Counted from the first letter of the stretch, positions 12,204 to 24,952 are shown. The stretch: 64,000 bases of DNA from Poronia punctata (GCA_022579005.1 MU401458.1:186001-250000), one strand, 5' to 3'. A program made the numbers and translations. The notes: generated from the letters alone by a model not told the origin.

Positions 12204-15200
12204 ATGGGGTCCCAGGATTCTGGCATACGCTTCCGAAAGATTCAGACTTTTGAGACGGATTATGCGCCTACGACTATCACGCAATATGAGTCTGAACGTA
12301 GCGGTATGCAGGTCGTTGTGGCTGACCGAAAGGGCCCAAAGGTGAACGGCTATTTTACATTGGCCACCGAGATATTTGATGACTCGGGCGCGCCACACAC
12401 TCTTGAGCATTTGGTCTTCATGGGCTCCAAAAGCTATCAGTACAAAGGCCTATTAGACAAGTTAGCCTCGCGGGCTTATGGAAATACGAATGCCTGGACT
12501 GCTGTGGACCATACCGCCTATACGCTAGAAACAGCGGGCTGGGAGGGCTTTGCACAGACGTTACCGGTCTATCTTGAGCACCTCATCGTACCTACTATCA
12601 CTGATGCCGCCTGCCTGACCGAGGTTCATCACATAGATGGCGAAGGCAATGACGCTGGCGTTGTTTACTCGGAAATGCAAGCGGTGCAACATACCAGCTC
12701 AGAACTCATGGACATCAAGGCCCGGCGCCTGCTATACCCTGAGAATGTCGGTTTTAGATACGAGACCGGTGGGATGATGGAAGCCCTCCGTGTCCTAACG
12801 CCTGAAAAGATCAGAGACTTCCATCGAACCATGTATCAACCGCGGAACATGTGTATCATCATCGCCGGTGAGGTGGACCACGAGAATCTCCTTCAGATAC
12901 TTGACACTTTTGAACAGAGTATCGAAGCCGATATCCCGCCTGTCGATGCGCCTTTCCGTCGCCCTTGGATAGACTCTGCGCAACCGCCGCCTCTGAAAGA
13001 GACCGTGGTCGAGACAGTCGAATTCCCCGAAGAAGACGAGTCTGTTGGCGACATAGTGGTTGGTTTCTTCGGCCCTAGTGCGGTCGATATAGTCAATATG
13101 ACAGCTGTGAACGTCCTCTTGACCTATCTATGCGGCTCTTCAGTTGCGATATTGGAAAACGTCATAGTGGAAAAAGAGGAACTGGCGAGCTCGGTCACGT
13201 ATTGGTGGGATGCACGCCCAAACACCGTTATATGGTTTTCGCCTACTGGCGTCGCCACGGAGAAGCTCGAGTTTGTCGAAAAGCGACTCATTTCGCTGCT
13301 CAAGGAAGTCGCTTCCAAGCCTCTAGACATGGCGTACATGAACGAATGCATTCAGCGAGAGCAACGACAAATCAAAGCGCAGGCCGAAGAACATGAGTCC
13401 TTTTATTCGACCAATATCATTACAGATTACCTATTTGGCGCAAGAGACGGGTCGACTTTGAAAGACCTTGCTACCCTTCGTGAATATGAGATTATAGAGA
13501 AATGGACAGACGAGCAATGGCGAGAATTTCTGCGCAAGTGGATTTCCGACGCCCATCACGTCTCTATATTGGGAAAGCCGTCACTGGCATTAGCCAACAA
13601 ACAGAAAGCGGATGAAATCGCCCGTGTCGAAAAGAGGAAGGAAGGGCTGGGACCGGAAGGGCTAGAGAAACTGAAGCAAAAGGTTGATCAGGCCAAAAAA
13701 CAAAACGAGGTGGAAATCCCTGCGTCTGTGCTAGGGAGATGGCCGGTCCCTTCGACCGACTCGATACATTTTATCGAGTCTCGAACAGCGCGGTCTGGCC
13801 TGGCTCGGAAACTTGGAGTGCGGGAAAACTCGGCGCAGAAGCAAATCGACGACGCCTTGCCCGGATCGCCTCTCTTCGTTCAGTTTGAAGACGTCCCTAC
13901 AAACTTCGTGTACATCAACGTACATGTGGGCACACACAAGTTACCTGTCAAGTACAAGCCGCTTCTGAGTCTTTTCAGCGACAACTTCTTCAATACTCCA
14001 ATCATCAAAGACGGCCAACGTGTGAGCTTCGAAAAGGTCGTCATGGAACTCGAGAAAGACACGGTTAGCTACAGCTTAGACGGAGGAACCAAGGTCGGCG
14101 ACTCGGAGAGTTTCCTGATAAGGATGCAAGTTGAGCCGAACAAGTACTCAACTGCCATCGAGTGGATCCGGACCATGATGTTTGATAGCATCTTCGATGT
14201 CACCCGCCTGAAAGCTAGTGTTTCGAAACAGCTGGCCGATATCCCCGAGAGTAAACGTGATGGTAGGGTCATGGCCAATGAAATCGAAATTGCCCTCCAT
14301 AACGAACGTTCGTCGATGCTTGCGGCGAAACGAACTCTGGTCAAGGCTACATACTTGCGACGGTTGAAGAAGTTTCTCGAGAAGGATCCCGACACAGCTA
14401 TTTCATGGTTTGAGGAGGTTCGCAAAACCCTATTCACCTCAGACAATATCCGGGTCCTTGTTACAGCAGATGTGACAAACGCCAAAGTTCCAGAGCCGGT
14501 AAAGGCTTGGGACATACTGAGCAGGTCACTCGGCGCACCACCGAATGACATACAACCTATCGTCAAGTCATTCACTCTGCTTAACGCAGAAGGCCGCGAA
14601 CCTGGCTCCGTGGGTGCGACAATTGTTCCTATGACCACCATCGACAGCTCCTTTTCCGTGAGCTCGGGTAAAGGCCTAACGTCCTTCAACGATCCATCTG
14701 TACCGGCGCTTCTAGTAGCTGTGCAGTACCTTGAAACGGTGGAGGGCACCCTATGGAACGCCGTCCGTGGGAACGGGCTTGCCTATGGCGTCTACTTTGC
14801 CAAGGAACTAGATGGTGGCTATCTTCATTTCAAGGTATATCGCTCACCCTCGGCCTCCAAAGCCATCGTTGCGGCTCGCGATGCCATTGCAGCCCTGGTC
14901 AACGGAACGGTCGAATTTGAAATACCCATGATCGAAGGCGCCATCAGTCAGCTTGTGATGGGTATGGCCGAAGAACAGGCTACAATGTCTACAGCAGCGC
15001 TGCAAAACTATGTCACAGGTGTCATCCGTGGTCTCGACCCTGACTACAACAACCGGATGCTTGCCAAGGTCCGAGCTGTGACGATAGACGATATTAAAGA
15101 AGCAATGAAGACTTGGTTGTTGCCCATCTTTGAACCAGGTCGTAGTAACATAGTCGTCTGTTGCGCGCAGATTATGGTAGAGGTAAGTTTTCTATACACT

Positions 15201-15466
15201 TTCTTTTTCTAACTCGACGATTAGGCAACCCTTTTATGTACGTGTCTACTAACTTCTCAATCTAGAAACTGGAAAAGGAATTCCAAGAAATGGGCTACAA
15301 AACGCAGATCAAGCAGCTTTCGGACTTTCACGATGACTATGGCCTACAATCCCCCGAGGGTGAAGAGGATGATGACCAAGGCGACGAAGAAGAGGAAGAA
15401 GATGATGATTCGGACTCGGGCGATGAAGATAGCGATGGAGATGAGTCCATGGAGTCGGATGACTGA
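12204..15466 (+). CDS. M16-family zinc metallopeptidase (Sdd3/SPAC3H1.02c-like)
   Basis: Two exons, 12204-15182 and 15266-15466, give 1058 residues. The inverted zinc motif HTLEH is at residues 65-69, and the distal glutamate is supplied by the downstream segment GVVYSEMQ, so the enzyme should be active. The size and the presence of paired M16 domains match the large single-chain M16C group (pitrilysin/insulysin/presequence-protease fold). No clear mitochondrial presequence is visible at the N-terminus, which makes a cytosolic location more likely than a Cym1-type matrix location. The second exon encodes a final segment that ends in a run of Glu and Asp with Ser (about 40 residues), unusual for a peptidase core and probably a flexible tail. 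The specific orthologue name is an inference from overall likeness. Confidence 0.88.
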
Positions 15467-15916
15467 TGATGGACTTTGACAGTTGGGACAATGGTGGTCT
15501 AGGACGCGAGCTGCAAAACTTAGATATAAAGGGGTTTAGATGTGCCACTTCCAGAATCTGCGTTGTTATCGTGGGAGGTACTTATTAGAAAAAATTTAAT
15601 ACCCTGGGGTGTATTAGATGATATCCCGCCTGCGGAACGTCCTTTGCCGGCATAATGCTAGAGAAAAGGGCATGTCTGTGTGACTGACCATCGACTTTTG
15701 TGTTTGTGTTTAACAACCATTCCTTTGTGCGAATAGTCTCCCTAATGCAGGTGGACTAGGAGAATGGAGATATTCTAGTGTGTATTTCCCATTGGTCCTC
15801 TACGTACCGTTCTACTAATATACTGGAACTTGATATATAGACTGTTTCTACACCAACTACCGACATCGTGGCTCCACAATTCCAGTCAAATGGATCAGAC
15901 GAGTTATAAAAAAACC
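15467..15916. other. Intergenic spacer before tRNA
   Basis: This is the 3' flank of the M16 peptidase gene and the upstream flank of the initiator tRNA gene. No coding capacity is seen. Confidence 0.5.
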
Positions 15917-15988
15917 AGCTAGCTAGCTCAGTGGAAGAGCGCCGGGCTCATAACCCGGAGGTCGATTGATCGAAACAATCGCTAGCTA
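15917..15988 (+). tRNA. Initiator tRNA-Met (CAT)
   Basis: A 72-base cloverleaf can be folded by eye. The acceptor stem AGCTAGC pairs with GCTAGCT; the D arm is GCTC-AGTGGAA-GAGC; the anticodon stem CCGGG/CCCGG encloses the loop CTCATAA (anticodon CAT at 15949-15951); the T arm is GATTG/CAATC. Four features mark it as the initiator and not the elongator. They are the A1:T72 pair, three consecutive G:C pairs next to the anticodon loop, the T loop ATCGAAA (A at position 54), and the AGTGGAA D loop, all shared with yeast tRNAi-Met. There is no intron. Confidence 0.95.
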
Positions 15989-15991
15989 AAA

Positions 15992-16001
15992 TTTTGTTTT
16001 T
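15992..16001 (+). terminator. Pol III terminator of tRNAi-Met
   Basis: A T4 run and a T5 run separated by one G begin three bases after the discriminator base, as expected for RNA polymerase III termination. Confidence 0.7.
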
Positions 16002-18027
16002 GTTTTGTTAGTACTTCTTCATTTTCTTTTCGCTTTTGGCCAACGAGAGAAACTCTCTCTCTTAACGCGTAAATGAGTACTTGTATAGCGATGGAAAAAA
16101 TAATATTACCTAATCCAATGTATTTTACGTGCTTGCAGGTACGACGTAAAGATACCGGTATTCTAGAAGTTTTTCTTTTTTTTTCTTGGCTTGATATCCA
16201 AGGTTAGCGCTTACCGCGTAGAATTACAATTTAATTGATAGGTTGATTGGATTGGATTGGAATTTGGGGGCTATGCGTCTCGTGCTTTTAACGTGACATT
16301 CGGCTTTTGCTTTTTAGTTTGTCTGCATTTATTTGGGGACATGATGATGCAAAATATTTGTTCTTGAGTACCTATATTATGTTCTAGAGCGCCAGGCAAT
16401 CTACTTACAAGTATGCGTTGTTGTTAGATATTGTATATAATTGTTGGGATTTGGCATTACGAGTAGGTAAACTGCTGAGGAATCAGGATCTACGAGTACG
16501 CAAATACCTATCTAGAAGAAGTATAGACACTTTGAGGCTGAAGAGCTAAGTTAGTGGGGAGAAGGGGCTGAATATGCTCGTCGTACTGTATTTGTACGTA
16601 GGATTCCGGCTGTGATTCCTCACTTGGACAACCAATTTCTTCTACTCAGGTACCTTTCTCTAATTGGAATGAGAATTCAACAGGGTCTTGGTCTTTTCTA
16701 GGGAGCCGATCATAACTCCTTTTACAGTCTTGAAGCGTCAAAAGAAATCTTAACTGGAATGCTGATGGGGTGTTGAGGGGGTTTGACTGCCAACATACGT
16801 ACACCGATGACCGGTTCATCCTGGGACCAAGGAGAATCCGAATTGTGGAAGCACGACCGACATGCGGCTAGGCCCCGACGCCTTCTTCAAGAATGAGGGG
16901 AACCCGAAAGGCCTGGTCACCTTGTGCAACTGTTGTTACCAATGAGGGGAAGAGCTGCCAGAAGGTTGTAGGTGAGATTTGGGTGGCAAGGTAACACCTT
17001 CCCCTCTTGTTGTCCGAGCAGGGTTGTCGACAGGTTGTCTTGCGTGATTCCAGTTTTCAGAGCCGCATATCATTTTACATGCAAGTATGTAACCACCTTT
17101 GTCCAACACCGATGATATTTGCCAGGCCATTCAGGAATCAGGCAGGTAGTTGGGAGGAGTTATAGCTTGCCTTGTATCATGCTTGAACATGATGCTCCCT
17201 GCTCCTGACTAGACGCCTTACAGAACCCTTCTCCGAAGCTAGCCTGTCGCTTTTTATTCCCACCCAAGAGAAAGCAAGCATTTGCTACGAGGATATGGGC
17301 CATGAGGCACGCCATGACAGCAGATGGAGATATGCAACGTAGAGCGTCAGCAAACTTTACCACAACTGGATCTCACTCCATATCCCCCACCGCCCTAACC
17401 AATAAAGAAAACGCTAATGTGGGCTTCATCCTGCAACTAATATTAATGTTAGTTCTATATATAGGACCACAGCCCTGCGTATTGAAAAGGCTTCAACAGA
17501 ACCGTTGGTGATTTTAACGGGCATTTGCCTCTTCGCAGGAGGAGACGAGACCCTTTGCAGCCTGTCAAGTCTTGCCTGGTCGCCGTTTTTTCTGCCCCAT
17601 TTGCATATTGTAGGAATGCATACCTGCTGATCTGCCGAAGGGGTTGTGTCGCAGCAATGGACAAACATCCCAGACATGGTTTAGGGTAAAGTGAGGAGCT
17701 GGTAGGGCTACCACGCATTGGGCTCAAGATGTACCAATCACACAGGGGCATCTTGATATTATTGTGGTAAGCATTTGTAGAATATTGATTAGTCTAGCAA
17801 ACGGCGAGCCCGTCTCGGTATGTATCCCTTGTCCGACTCTACCCTCCATCCCTTTGCTCAAAACCCCGAAAGCTGTACTCGTACGTCCCTACCTATACCG
17901 TGCCGCAGCCTCTTTATTTCCTCCCCGCAACCTCTCCCTTGGTTTATCACTTCGGTTTAACAAATCCAGCCTTGCGAGGTCAGAGTAAGGGTATCATATT
18001 TCCACATATCCGGCAACAGACAAGACG
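16002..18027. other. Intergenic region
   Basis: No recognisable gene is seen. Open frames between 16936 and 17990 are short and overlap on both strands without domain features. The last 200 bases are pyrimidine-rich and probably form the leader of the gene starting at 18028. TACGAGTA octamers occur at 16458 and 16491, and TACTCGTA at 17876. Confidence 0.5.
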
Positions 18028-18958
18028 ATGTTGGCTGCTATAGGTCTCCTGTTGGCGGCCTCGCTCGGCTCACTCGTCTCGGGCGACGAGGTGCAATGTT
18101 GGGCCCCCGATGGCATCACGTTAGCGGATAACGAAACGGTAGTGCCGTGTAACAAGCTCGGGATACAGCAAAACGGCGTCCACTCCAGCTGCTGCCGTTT
18201 GGACGGTGATGCGCGCCAAAGAGACTTCTGCACCACGGCTGGTCTATGTCTGAACACACACGACAGTGCTCTGCGGAGGGAGTACTGCACGGATAAAACA
18301 TGGAAGAGCCCTGCTTGTGTCAATATTTGTACAGACCCAGAGGTAAGTCACGGAAACCACCACCTTTGGTCGTGTAATCCTCCTCGCTAATCGGTGTCAT
18401 GTACAGGATGGCGGATCAAGAAACAGTAGTGTTAAGATGACGGCTTGTTCGGACGGATCGGGGAAGTACTGTTGCGGCGAAAATAACCTCGAATGCTGCG
18501 GCACCGACCGTGCCATCGAGATACCGACGCAAATGAGTGTAATCTCGGACGACGACCAAGATTCCTCCGACTCTTTCAAGAACGCGACAATCGGTCTCGC
18601 CGTCGTTCTGGGCGCACTCTTCCTCGCCGCCGCAGGCGTGATGACCTGGTTGCTCCGCCAGAACAAAGCGATTAAAAGGGAACTGTCGGAAAAGATCAAC
18701 CAGGAACAATCGCAGCCCTTACCGCCCACCATCGTCACGCCATATCAGGATACCTTTCCCACGAGCCCACAGCCGCAATACAAGCCGCCCGGATCACCAG
18801 GTATCCCCACGTATGAGATGAATAGCAGCCAGACGCAGCGATACTCGGAGTTGGATGCGAGCACGATGGCGCCTAGGAGTGAGATGAGTTCGCCGGGTCC
18901 TCATCTATATGATAATGGCATGGGTTCGCCTCGGAGTCATACTAGCTTCCATAACTAA
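18028..18958 (+). CDS. Cysteine-rich secreted-type protein with one membrane span
   Basis: Two exons (18028-18342 and 18407-18958) give 288 residues. Residues 1-19 form a signal peptide (MLAAIGLLLAASLGSLVSG). The outer part, up to about residue 150, contains some 16 cysteines, several in CC pairs (SSCCRLDG, KYCCGENN, LECCGTD), indicating a disulfide-bonded domain. A single hydrophobic helix at about 165-188 (TIGLAVVLGALFLAAAGVMTW) is followed by a basic stop-transfer segment and a Pro/Ser/Gln-rich cytoplasmic tail with many possible phosphorylation sites. This architecture recurs in many uncharacterised fungal surface proteins and resembles cell-wall stress sensors in layout, although I see no WSC domain signature. 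Function as a surface sensor is inference. Confidence 0.8.
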
Positions 18959-20286
18959 AACACCATGGGGTGGCCCTGTATGAGTAGAGATACCTTTTGT
19001 TTTAACTCGGCTTTTTCGATCTTTGACTCTTGAGCGAGCGGTGTTGTATTGCGACACAAAAATATACCAATTTAGCGTCGAGGATGGATCTGAAAGTTGA
19101 ACATGGGCATACTCAAAATGAACTAATATTTTATTTTTATTCGGAATTGCTCTTGCTTTCGCTGAACTGGTCAGAACGCGCTCGAACCTTCTCAGTCACT
19201 CTGAAGAAAGGGTTATGAGATCGCAGTGATACTTACAAGTACTTACTATTGATTGTTTGTGCGGGATATGCACCTGTCCCCATCTCAGTCCGTATACCCG
19301 GGACCCACATCCGCGGCGTCGGATAACCTTCATCTACACGAATGTTTACGAGGGGCCTTTTGAAAAAGGCCGCTTTGGCGTGATATGATAAAACTGGCCG
19401 ACAGGAAGACAAAAGCATGATAATCCGATACCCCATATCTGTCCAGCGATCATCTAACCGAGGTGGTTTCTACAGATATCTTGACGACGAAGCGCAGTTG
19501 TGCGCTCCCTTACTAATTTATTTATTTATACGGCGATCTCACCCACCCTCCCTCGTCGCTACGGACAAGACTACTCGTAACGTCGTAACGATATGTTCTA
19601 GGTACTAGATAGGTTAGGGAGATTTAAATGAACTAACGAGTCTAACTACATACGATAAAACAACACGACCAATCTTTCATTCAAGAACTTTGTTTTTGTT
19701 CGCTACGGGTTGTACGTGTATGGTCGCTGTCGAGACTCGAGAGTACCTCGAGGACAAGCTCTGTTCCTCTTATTTACGCAGGTCACCGCAATAACTAAGT
19801 TAAACCTAGATAAGGCTTATCGCTCACAATACAGACTAGGCGGGTATGGCGTGGGAGTTATTACGTGCCGTGAGCCCTGGGGCAAGTGGTTCGGGCCTCT
19901 GCCGCCCGGATTCTTAGATTCCTTTGAGTGCTGATAATTATCCGGTCGGGTCTAGGTCAAGGTCGGAGTGAGAGGTAGTCATCCCTACCCGCAATGTATA
20001 AATATGTGCTTGATGAGATTCCGATCCGCTTATACAATGTACTCGTAATTCGGGAGAACTAGGTAGGAGGTGACCATGGTTGCCCACGAGTTTCACGATG
20101 GCAACGCGACACAGGGCTGTCACTGAAACCGTGTAGACTTTATCTTTTACAGTTCTTTATTATCAAAGTTGTCGTAGCTAATTTACACTGCAACCTTTGT
20201 AGCAAACCCATACGCTTCATAACACCGTAATTGAACAAATAAACCCCCTCTTACCCTCCTACATTGCCTTGACATAGAAACATCGA
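18959..20286. other. Intergenic region
   Basis: No supported gene. The region lies between the 3' ends of the cysteine-rich membrane protein gene (+) and the hemerythrin gene (-). TACTCGTA octamers are at 19572 and 20040. Confidence 0.5.
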
Positions 20287-20664
20287 TCAAGGAGGCAGCT
20301 GCGACTTGGTGTCATCGGGGAACTTTCTGAAGAGGTCCCTGATGTGATCAATGGGCGCTGTGAGCAAGCCGACGACAGTCTCAAACGGCGGCTTGTCAGG
20401 CGCGTGAGGGTGGCTGCGTGTGGGAATAAACATCTTGGTGCGTCCGAAACTCTTGGTCATGCTCTCCGAATCTTTGGGATCCAACGCCTTCTCTAGAGCA
20501 GGTAGATCGTCGATTTCCTCTTCCTTGATGTGGGCGCTGAGGTTGGTCCAGAGAGCCTCGAGAACCTTATTGAAGTTCTCGTTCTCAGGATCGAGGTTCT
20601 GGAAGGTTTGCAAATCATTCTTGACCTATTTGACTTTGTCAGTATAGAGTTGCAAGCGTATTTA

Positions 20665-20763
<99 letters not shown>

Positions 20764-21133
20764 GGGATGGGTAGTAGTTTATAGGCTAACTTACAACCAA
20801 GTGTTCCTTTCGGTCCTTGTCGGCCATTTCCTTTCCGTTGGGAAGGAGTCGCTCAAATGCAGGATAGACGACGAGCTCTTCGCCGATGGAGTGGCGGGCG
20901 AGCTCCCAGGTGAATTGGTTACGCCATTGTGTCTTCTCATCCAAGGTCTTGGCGTTCTTGATGTTGTTGTAATATTGTTCAAGCTCTTTGTGATCGTGCT
21001 TGATCGAGTCACTAATTGAAACCATGGCGGCGGCGGTTGCGGAAAACGTTCTGGTGTTATTGAAAGGGAGATATGCTTTGCTTGCTGCAGAAGAAAGAGG
21101 TGCGGCTCTCACGAATCTCAGTGTCGAAAACAT
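20287..21133 (-). CDS. Hemerythrin-like HHE-domain protein, probably mitochondrial
   Basis: Two exons of equal length (21133-20795 and 20625-20287) give 225 residues. The N-terminal 35 residues are rich in Arg, Ser and Ala and lack acidic residues, as in a mitochondrial presequence. The remainder is a four-helix HHE domain. Likely iron ligands are H46/H48 (KHDHKELE), H81 and E85 (ARHSIGEE), H111 (RKEHLV) and H145 with E149 (SAHIKEEE), so both metal sites appear intact. Hemerythrin-like proteins of this type bind a di-iron centre and are linked to oxygen or iron handling; the actual role here is unknown. The single intron carries a 95-bp TG/CA microsatellite. The start at 21133 was chosen because it is the first ATG with a presequence-like continuation. 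Confidence 0.87.
20666..20760. repeat. (TG)n microsatellite inside the hemerythrin intron
   Basis: About 47 uninterrupted TG units (CA on the coding strand) fill more than half of the 169-base intron of the hemerythrin gene. Repeats this long and pure are expected to vary in length between isolates. Confidence 0.98.
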
Positions 21134-22174
21134 CTTGATCTCTTTTATATTTGTGCAACGGTGGAATGAGAGTGTTGTTTGAGTATTTATCATGAAGGGG
21201 AGCAGTCTTGGATGTTACCATACAAATATAAAAACATTCAGGTTCTCAAAAGTCTATGATGGAATAGTAATTACTGGCCTCTCATAGGCGGAGGCTTAGC
21301 TCCGAGCCTGCGATTGTACGTGTAATGATGCTATCATGACACCGTAAAAAGCAAGGGATGTACATACACGTACATACATATTGTGGTACAGTCATTATGT
21401 CATACATTAGGACATCAAACCAAAGTAGCCCCGTAGCTTCGCATCGAAGCATAGCTCCCGCAGACGGTTTGCTTGGCTGCTTTGAAAGTCTGGAGGTCTT
21501 CCCGGGTAGTGGCCCGGACAACCAATCATATTGTCTAATTACTAATAAATCGGGTGGTTGTCAGGGGCGCCCGTTTGCATTAAGCCAAATTGAGCGATGG
21601 TGACGGCTGTGACAGACCGTTGGGTTTTTGATGATTAATAAGGAAAACGTCACGATTCACCTACACACCTGCCGATGTACCTACATCTGTACCGACTTTA
21701 TATGCGTGTTCTGCACGCGAATCTCAATCTGTGGCAGAAGCCCGTGGCCGACCCGTGGCTTTCCTCACCGGTCTTTCGTTTCTGTACCTGCCAGGTACCT
21801 ACTACACATACGTTCGTTCCCGCCAGGTACATGATATTGGAGGTAGCTACTAGCTACCAGCCCATTCCAGGCATTAGTTTACTCGTAGGCAGGTACGCCC
21901 AGTAGGCCTGTTGAGATGTGAGCCGCAATGGAACTATCACATATCATTCCATTGTGTCAATGGCGAGAGGCTGGTAATAGCAGGAAGGAGCCGGATAGTA
22001 CCCTCCGGAACATAGTGGCACGTGCGCTATGGCAGTACTTATATCAACAACGTCGAGGTTACATCTTTGCATTACCTAAGTGTAGACCTACACACATACC
22101 AAGCTACAATTCTTTCGTGGAATTCAAGCGCATCAACAATCAACACAATTCAGACTCGCAATAACGCATCTGCA
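21134..22174. other. Divergent intergenic region (hemerythrin / NmrA-like)
   Basis: The hemerythrin gene and the NmrA-like gene are transcribed away from each other, so both promoters must lie here. No coding frame with recognisable features is seen. A TACTCGTA octamer is at 21890 and several GGTAC/GTACC palindromes lie between 21780 and 21900. Confidence 0.45.
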
Positions 22175-23391
22175 ATGTCGCGAAACGTGTGCATCACTGC
22201 CATTGAAGGCCAGACTGGCTCGCTCATTGCGGACCTCCTGCTTTCCGAACCCTTCGCATCCAAGGTCGACTCCATCGTAGGCCTAACCCTCGACCCATCC
22301 GCGCCCAAGGTATCCGAGCTCGAATCTCGCGGTGTCAAGATCGTTCAGCACGTGCCCGGCCGTGAGCGCAATGTTGTCAATCTGCTCAAAGAGACGGGAT
22401 GTGATACCATTTGCCTGATCCCTCCCGCTAAGAAGGACAAGATGGAAATTTCCATGGAGCTTATCAATGCTACTAAGAAGGCCGGCATTCCAAATGTGTG
22501 CCTGATCAGCTCTGCGGGCTGCGACTACGCCGATCCCCGCAGACATCCTCGTCTCAGAGAGTTCATCGACCTCGAGGCTATGACTCTAGCGGCGAAAGGT
22601 GACCCATCCACCAGCACTGGCCATTCACCCTGTGTAATTCGGTAGGCAAGATCAGAAAGTATTTGATGATTTATGCACTCACTAATTTAAAATATAGCGC
22701 TGGCTTTTATGCCGAGAACCTCCTGCTCTACGCACCACAGGCACAGACCGATGGAATCTTGCCGCTGCCTATCGGCAAGGACCACAAGTTTGCTCCTGTA
22801 GCCCTAGGAGTATGTCTTCTCATCCTGCCAACCAGACCACGTTGACTTTAACTGACCAATCCAAGGACGTCGCCCAAGTTGCGGCTCACGTGTTGTCTGG
22901 CAAAGGCCCACACGGGTTTGATGATAAGCACCGCGGACAGATGATGATCGTTACCGGTTAGTATGAACTCGGTATCCAACATAACAATGTCACTGACGAC
23001 GACGTCCCCTAGGCCCGATGCTCGCCACCGGTGATGAGCTTGCTACCGCGGCAAGTGACGCACTAGGCACGAAGATGGAGTTTGAGGACATCTCCGAGTA
23101 AGTTAAACTGACCCTATCACCTGTCATCTCACTTCCTTGTGTGGAGCAAGTGGCTAATTGAGGAAAACTAGGGCTGAGGCAAAGAAGGTCCTGCGCTCGC
23201 AAGCGGACAATGATGATTCCGAAAAGGAATACCTTCTCGAGTACTATAGTCTCGTCCGCGAAGGCAAGACTAACTACATCGCCACAACCGCATTCCACGA
23301 TGTCACTGGCAACCATCCCACCCAACCTGTTGATTTCTTCAAGATGTACAGCTTGGAGATCCGACCCCGCAAGAAGGCCAGAAAGAACTAA
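22175..23391 (+). CDS. NmrA-like NAD(P)-binding protein
   Basis: Five exons can be placed: 22175-22641, 22698-22809, 22866-22956, 23013-23097 and 23172-23391. Junctions are GT-AG and frame-consistent, giving 324 residues. The N-terminus has a Rossmann beta-alpha unit with the glycine motif EGQTGSLIA, a G-x-T-G variant of the G-x-x-G-x-x-G signature of atypical SDRs. Further conserved points are CLIPPAKKDK and VCLISSAGCDYAD, typical of NmrA-like proteins. NmrA in Aspergillus binds NAD(P) and controls the nitrogen regulator AreA, but relatives serve many redox-sensing or enzymatic roles, so only the family is assigned. Lack of the YxxxK catalytic pair argues against a classical dehydrogenase. 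The C-terminus ends in a basic KKARKN tail. Confidence 0.85.
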
Positions 23392-23872
23392 GCGGGAACT
23401 AAGCGGTAGATGAAAGCCTACTGGACTCGTAATGCTAATATGACTGGGATGCGGTATCACTACGCGGTATCACTACGGGGCAATGGATAGCTATATTGCT
23501 CGTCAAGACTGATTACGTGTAATATTAGTCCAGTCTTGTACTACTAGGTTAGGGTAATCGCTTTGGCAAGGTTTCGGAAAAAGTAACATTCTAATGCAAG
23601 GTCGTATAATGCTAAATGCTTGTGTTCCTTCCAATGGCTCTCTACTTCATGTACCTGCCTTTAGGATGTAGCGCTCATCACTCTTGTGTCTTGTCTACTA
23701 ACCAGCCAAGAAGCATTAGCTGTCGAGGGTCCAAAACAAAGCGTCCTAACACACTCTGCCCACTCCTAGCGAAGTCTATCCGCTTGAACTCCGACCAAAC
23801 TCACATCCTCAACAGCCCGATCTTCGATCGCATCGGTAAGACTCTGTCTCCCATGACAAAAACCAAATCAGC
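23392..23872. other. Intergenic region before tRNA-Val
   Basis: 3' flank of the NmrA-like gene. It contains a short direct duplication of GCGGTATCACTACG around 23451-23476. No coding capacity recognised. Confidence 0.45.
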
Positions 23873-23945
23873 GGTTCAATGGTGTAGTGGTTATCACATG
23901 TGTCTCACACACACAAGGTCCCCGGTTCGAAACCGGGTTGAGCCA
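23873..23945 (+). tRNA. tRNA-Val (CAC)
   Basis: A 73-base cloverleaf folds with acceptor GGTTCAA/TTGAGCC (one T:G wobble), a D arm built on GTG/CAC, anticodon stem TGTGT/ACACA with loop CTCACAC (anticodon CAC at 23906-23908), and T arm CCCGG-TTCGAAA-CCGGG. The consensus B-box GGTTCGAAACC is present. No intron is needed. Confidence 0.93.
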
Positions 23946-23956
23946 GCGGATCTAGC

Positions 23957-23962
23957 TTTTTT
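23957..23962 (+). terminator. Pol III terminator of tRNA-Val
   Basis: A T6 run starts 12 bases after the discriminator base of the tRNA-Val gene. Confidence 0.7.
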
Positions 23963-24952
23963 GACGGCAAGGGCGGCTAACATTTTTGTCGCGACGATTT
24001 CCGCCCAGGTGGTGACACTGGGCAAGGCGTTCGGCACATAAGACGGGAATTTGTTATCTTTTGGTTAAAACCTGCTGTGTTAGGCAACGTAAGATGAGTT
24101 CTGCGAACTATAATTTGGTGGTGTCCCGAAGGTTCGAGGATATACAATGGCCAGTTTAGCGGGTTGTGAGTAGGCCGGATACAATCAGCGGCGAAGGGCG
24201 TTGATATCTACGACGGTAGTATGTCCCATGCTCATGCGGGGCAATTCTGATGCGGGGTGAAGTGTGGGGTAATTTTGAACATCGAAGTCGGAACGGAGAG
24301 GACGAGGACGAGGACGTAGGTTGTTTAGAGGAGATATAGATCAACTGGCAAATGTTTGCGTAGAATTTACCTAGTTAGATATTGTTATAGCAGGAAGTGG
24401 GAATATAGGTACTTTTTTATGAGAGTATGTTTTTGCATGCCTCGCCCATTTACACGTGAAGTACGAGTAAACATGTTGCGGGTTCAACGCCTAGTCTAGA
24501 GACCCGATTACCTGTAACCTTTCAAGGGTCCGATGACGTATTAGGGTAGGGCACGCGCTCGTTTTCTACCAAGACTCTAACTAATAGCAATGCGACGATG
24601 CCGACGACATTATTGGAAGTAGGGTCAATAAGGGAGGGTATATATGACATCAAAACCATAAACGTGCTATGTAGTTGGTGTTTCTTAGGTAATGTAAGTA
24701 GGCAGGAGGAAAGTGGTGTGAGCCCTGATACTACTGCGTCATAAGCCATAGGTATTGATAAGTTAAGTCTTTGTGTATGTGAAACATAGCTGCTGCATAC
24801 ATTATATAAGGAAGGCTTGCGGGTAGAACTTAAGGCGGGCTACATTCCTTTCTAGGGATTTAATTCATTTTTCGAGCAACTATTCTATCTACCTACCTAA
24901 CTCGTACCTACACTGATATAATAATGCAAGTCTAAGCGAAATAAAGAGCACT
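23963..24952. other. Intergenic region upstream of CON-6 gene
   Basis: No gene recognised. The last 200 bases include a TATATAAGG box at about 24803-24811, roughly 145 bases upstream of the CON-6 start codon, and TACC-rich DNA at 24889-24912. A TACGAGTA octamer lies at 24462. Confidence 0.45.

Noticed and set aside
14069..14749. 226-codon minus-strand frame inside the M16 peptidase gene
   Set aside because: Antisense shadow; the plus strand has the complete peptidase.
20530..21019. Frames encoding long Cys-Val or Val-Cys repeats
   Set aside because: They are translations of the TG microsatellite that lies in the hemerythrin intron.
23616..24041. Plus-strand frame of 141 codons across the tRNA-Val gene
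   Set aside because: It runs through the tRNA and has no protein features.
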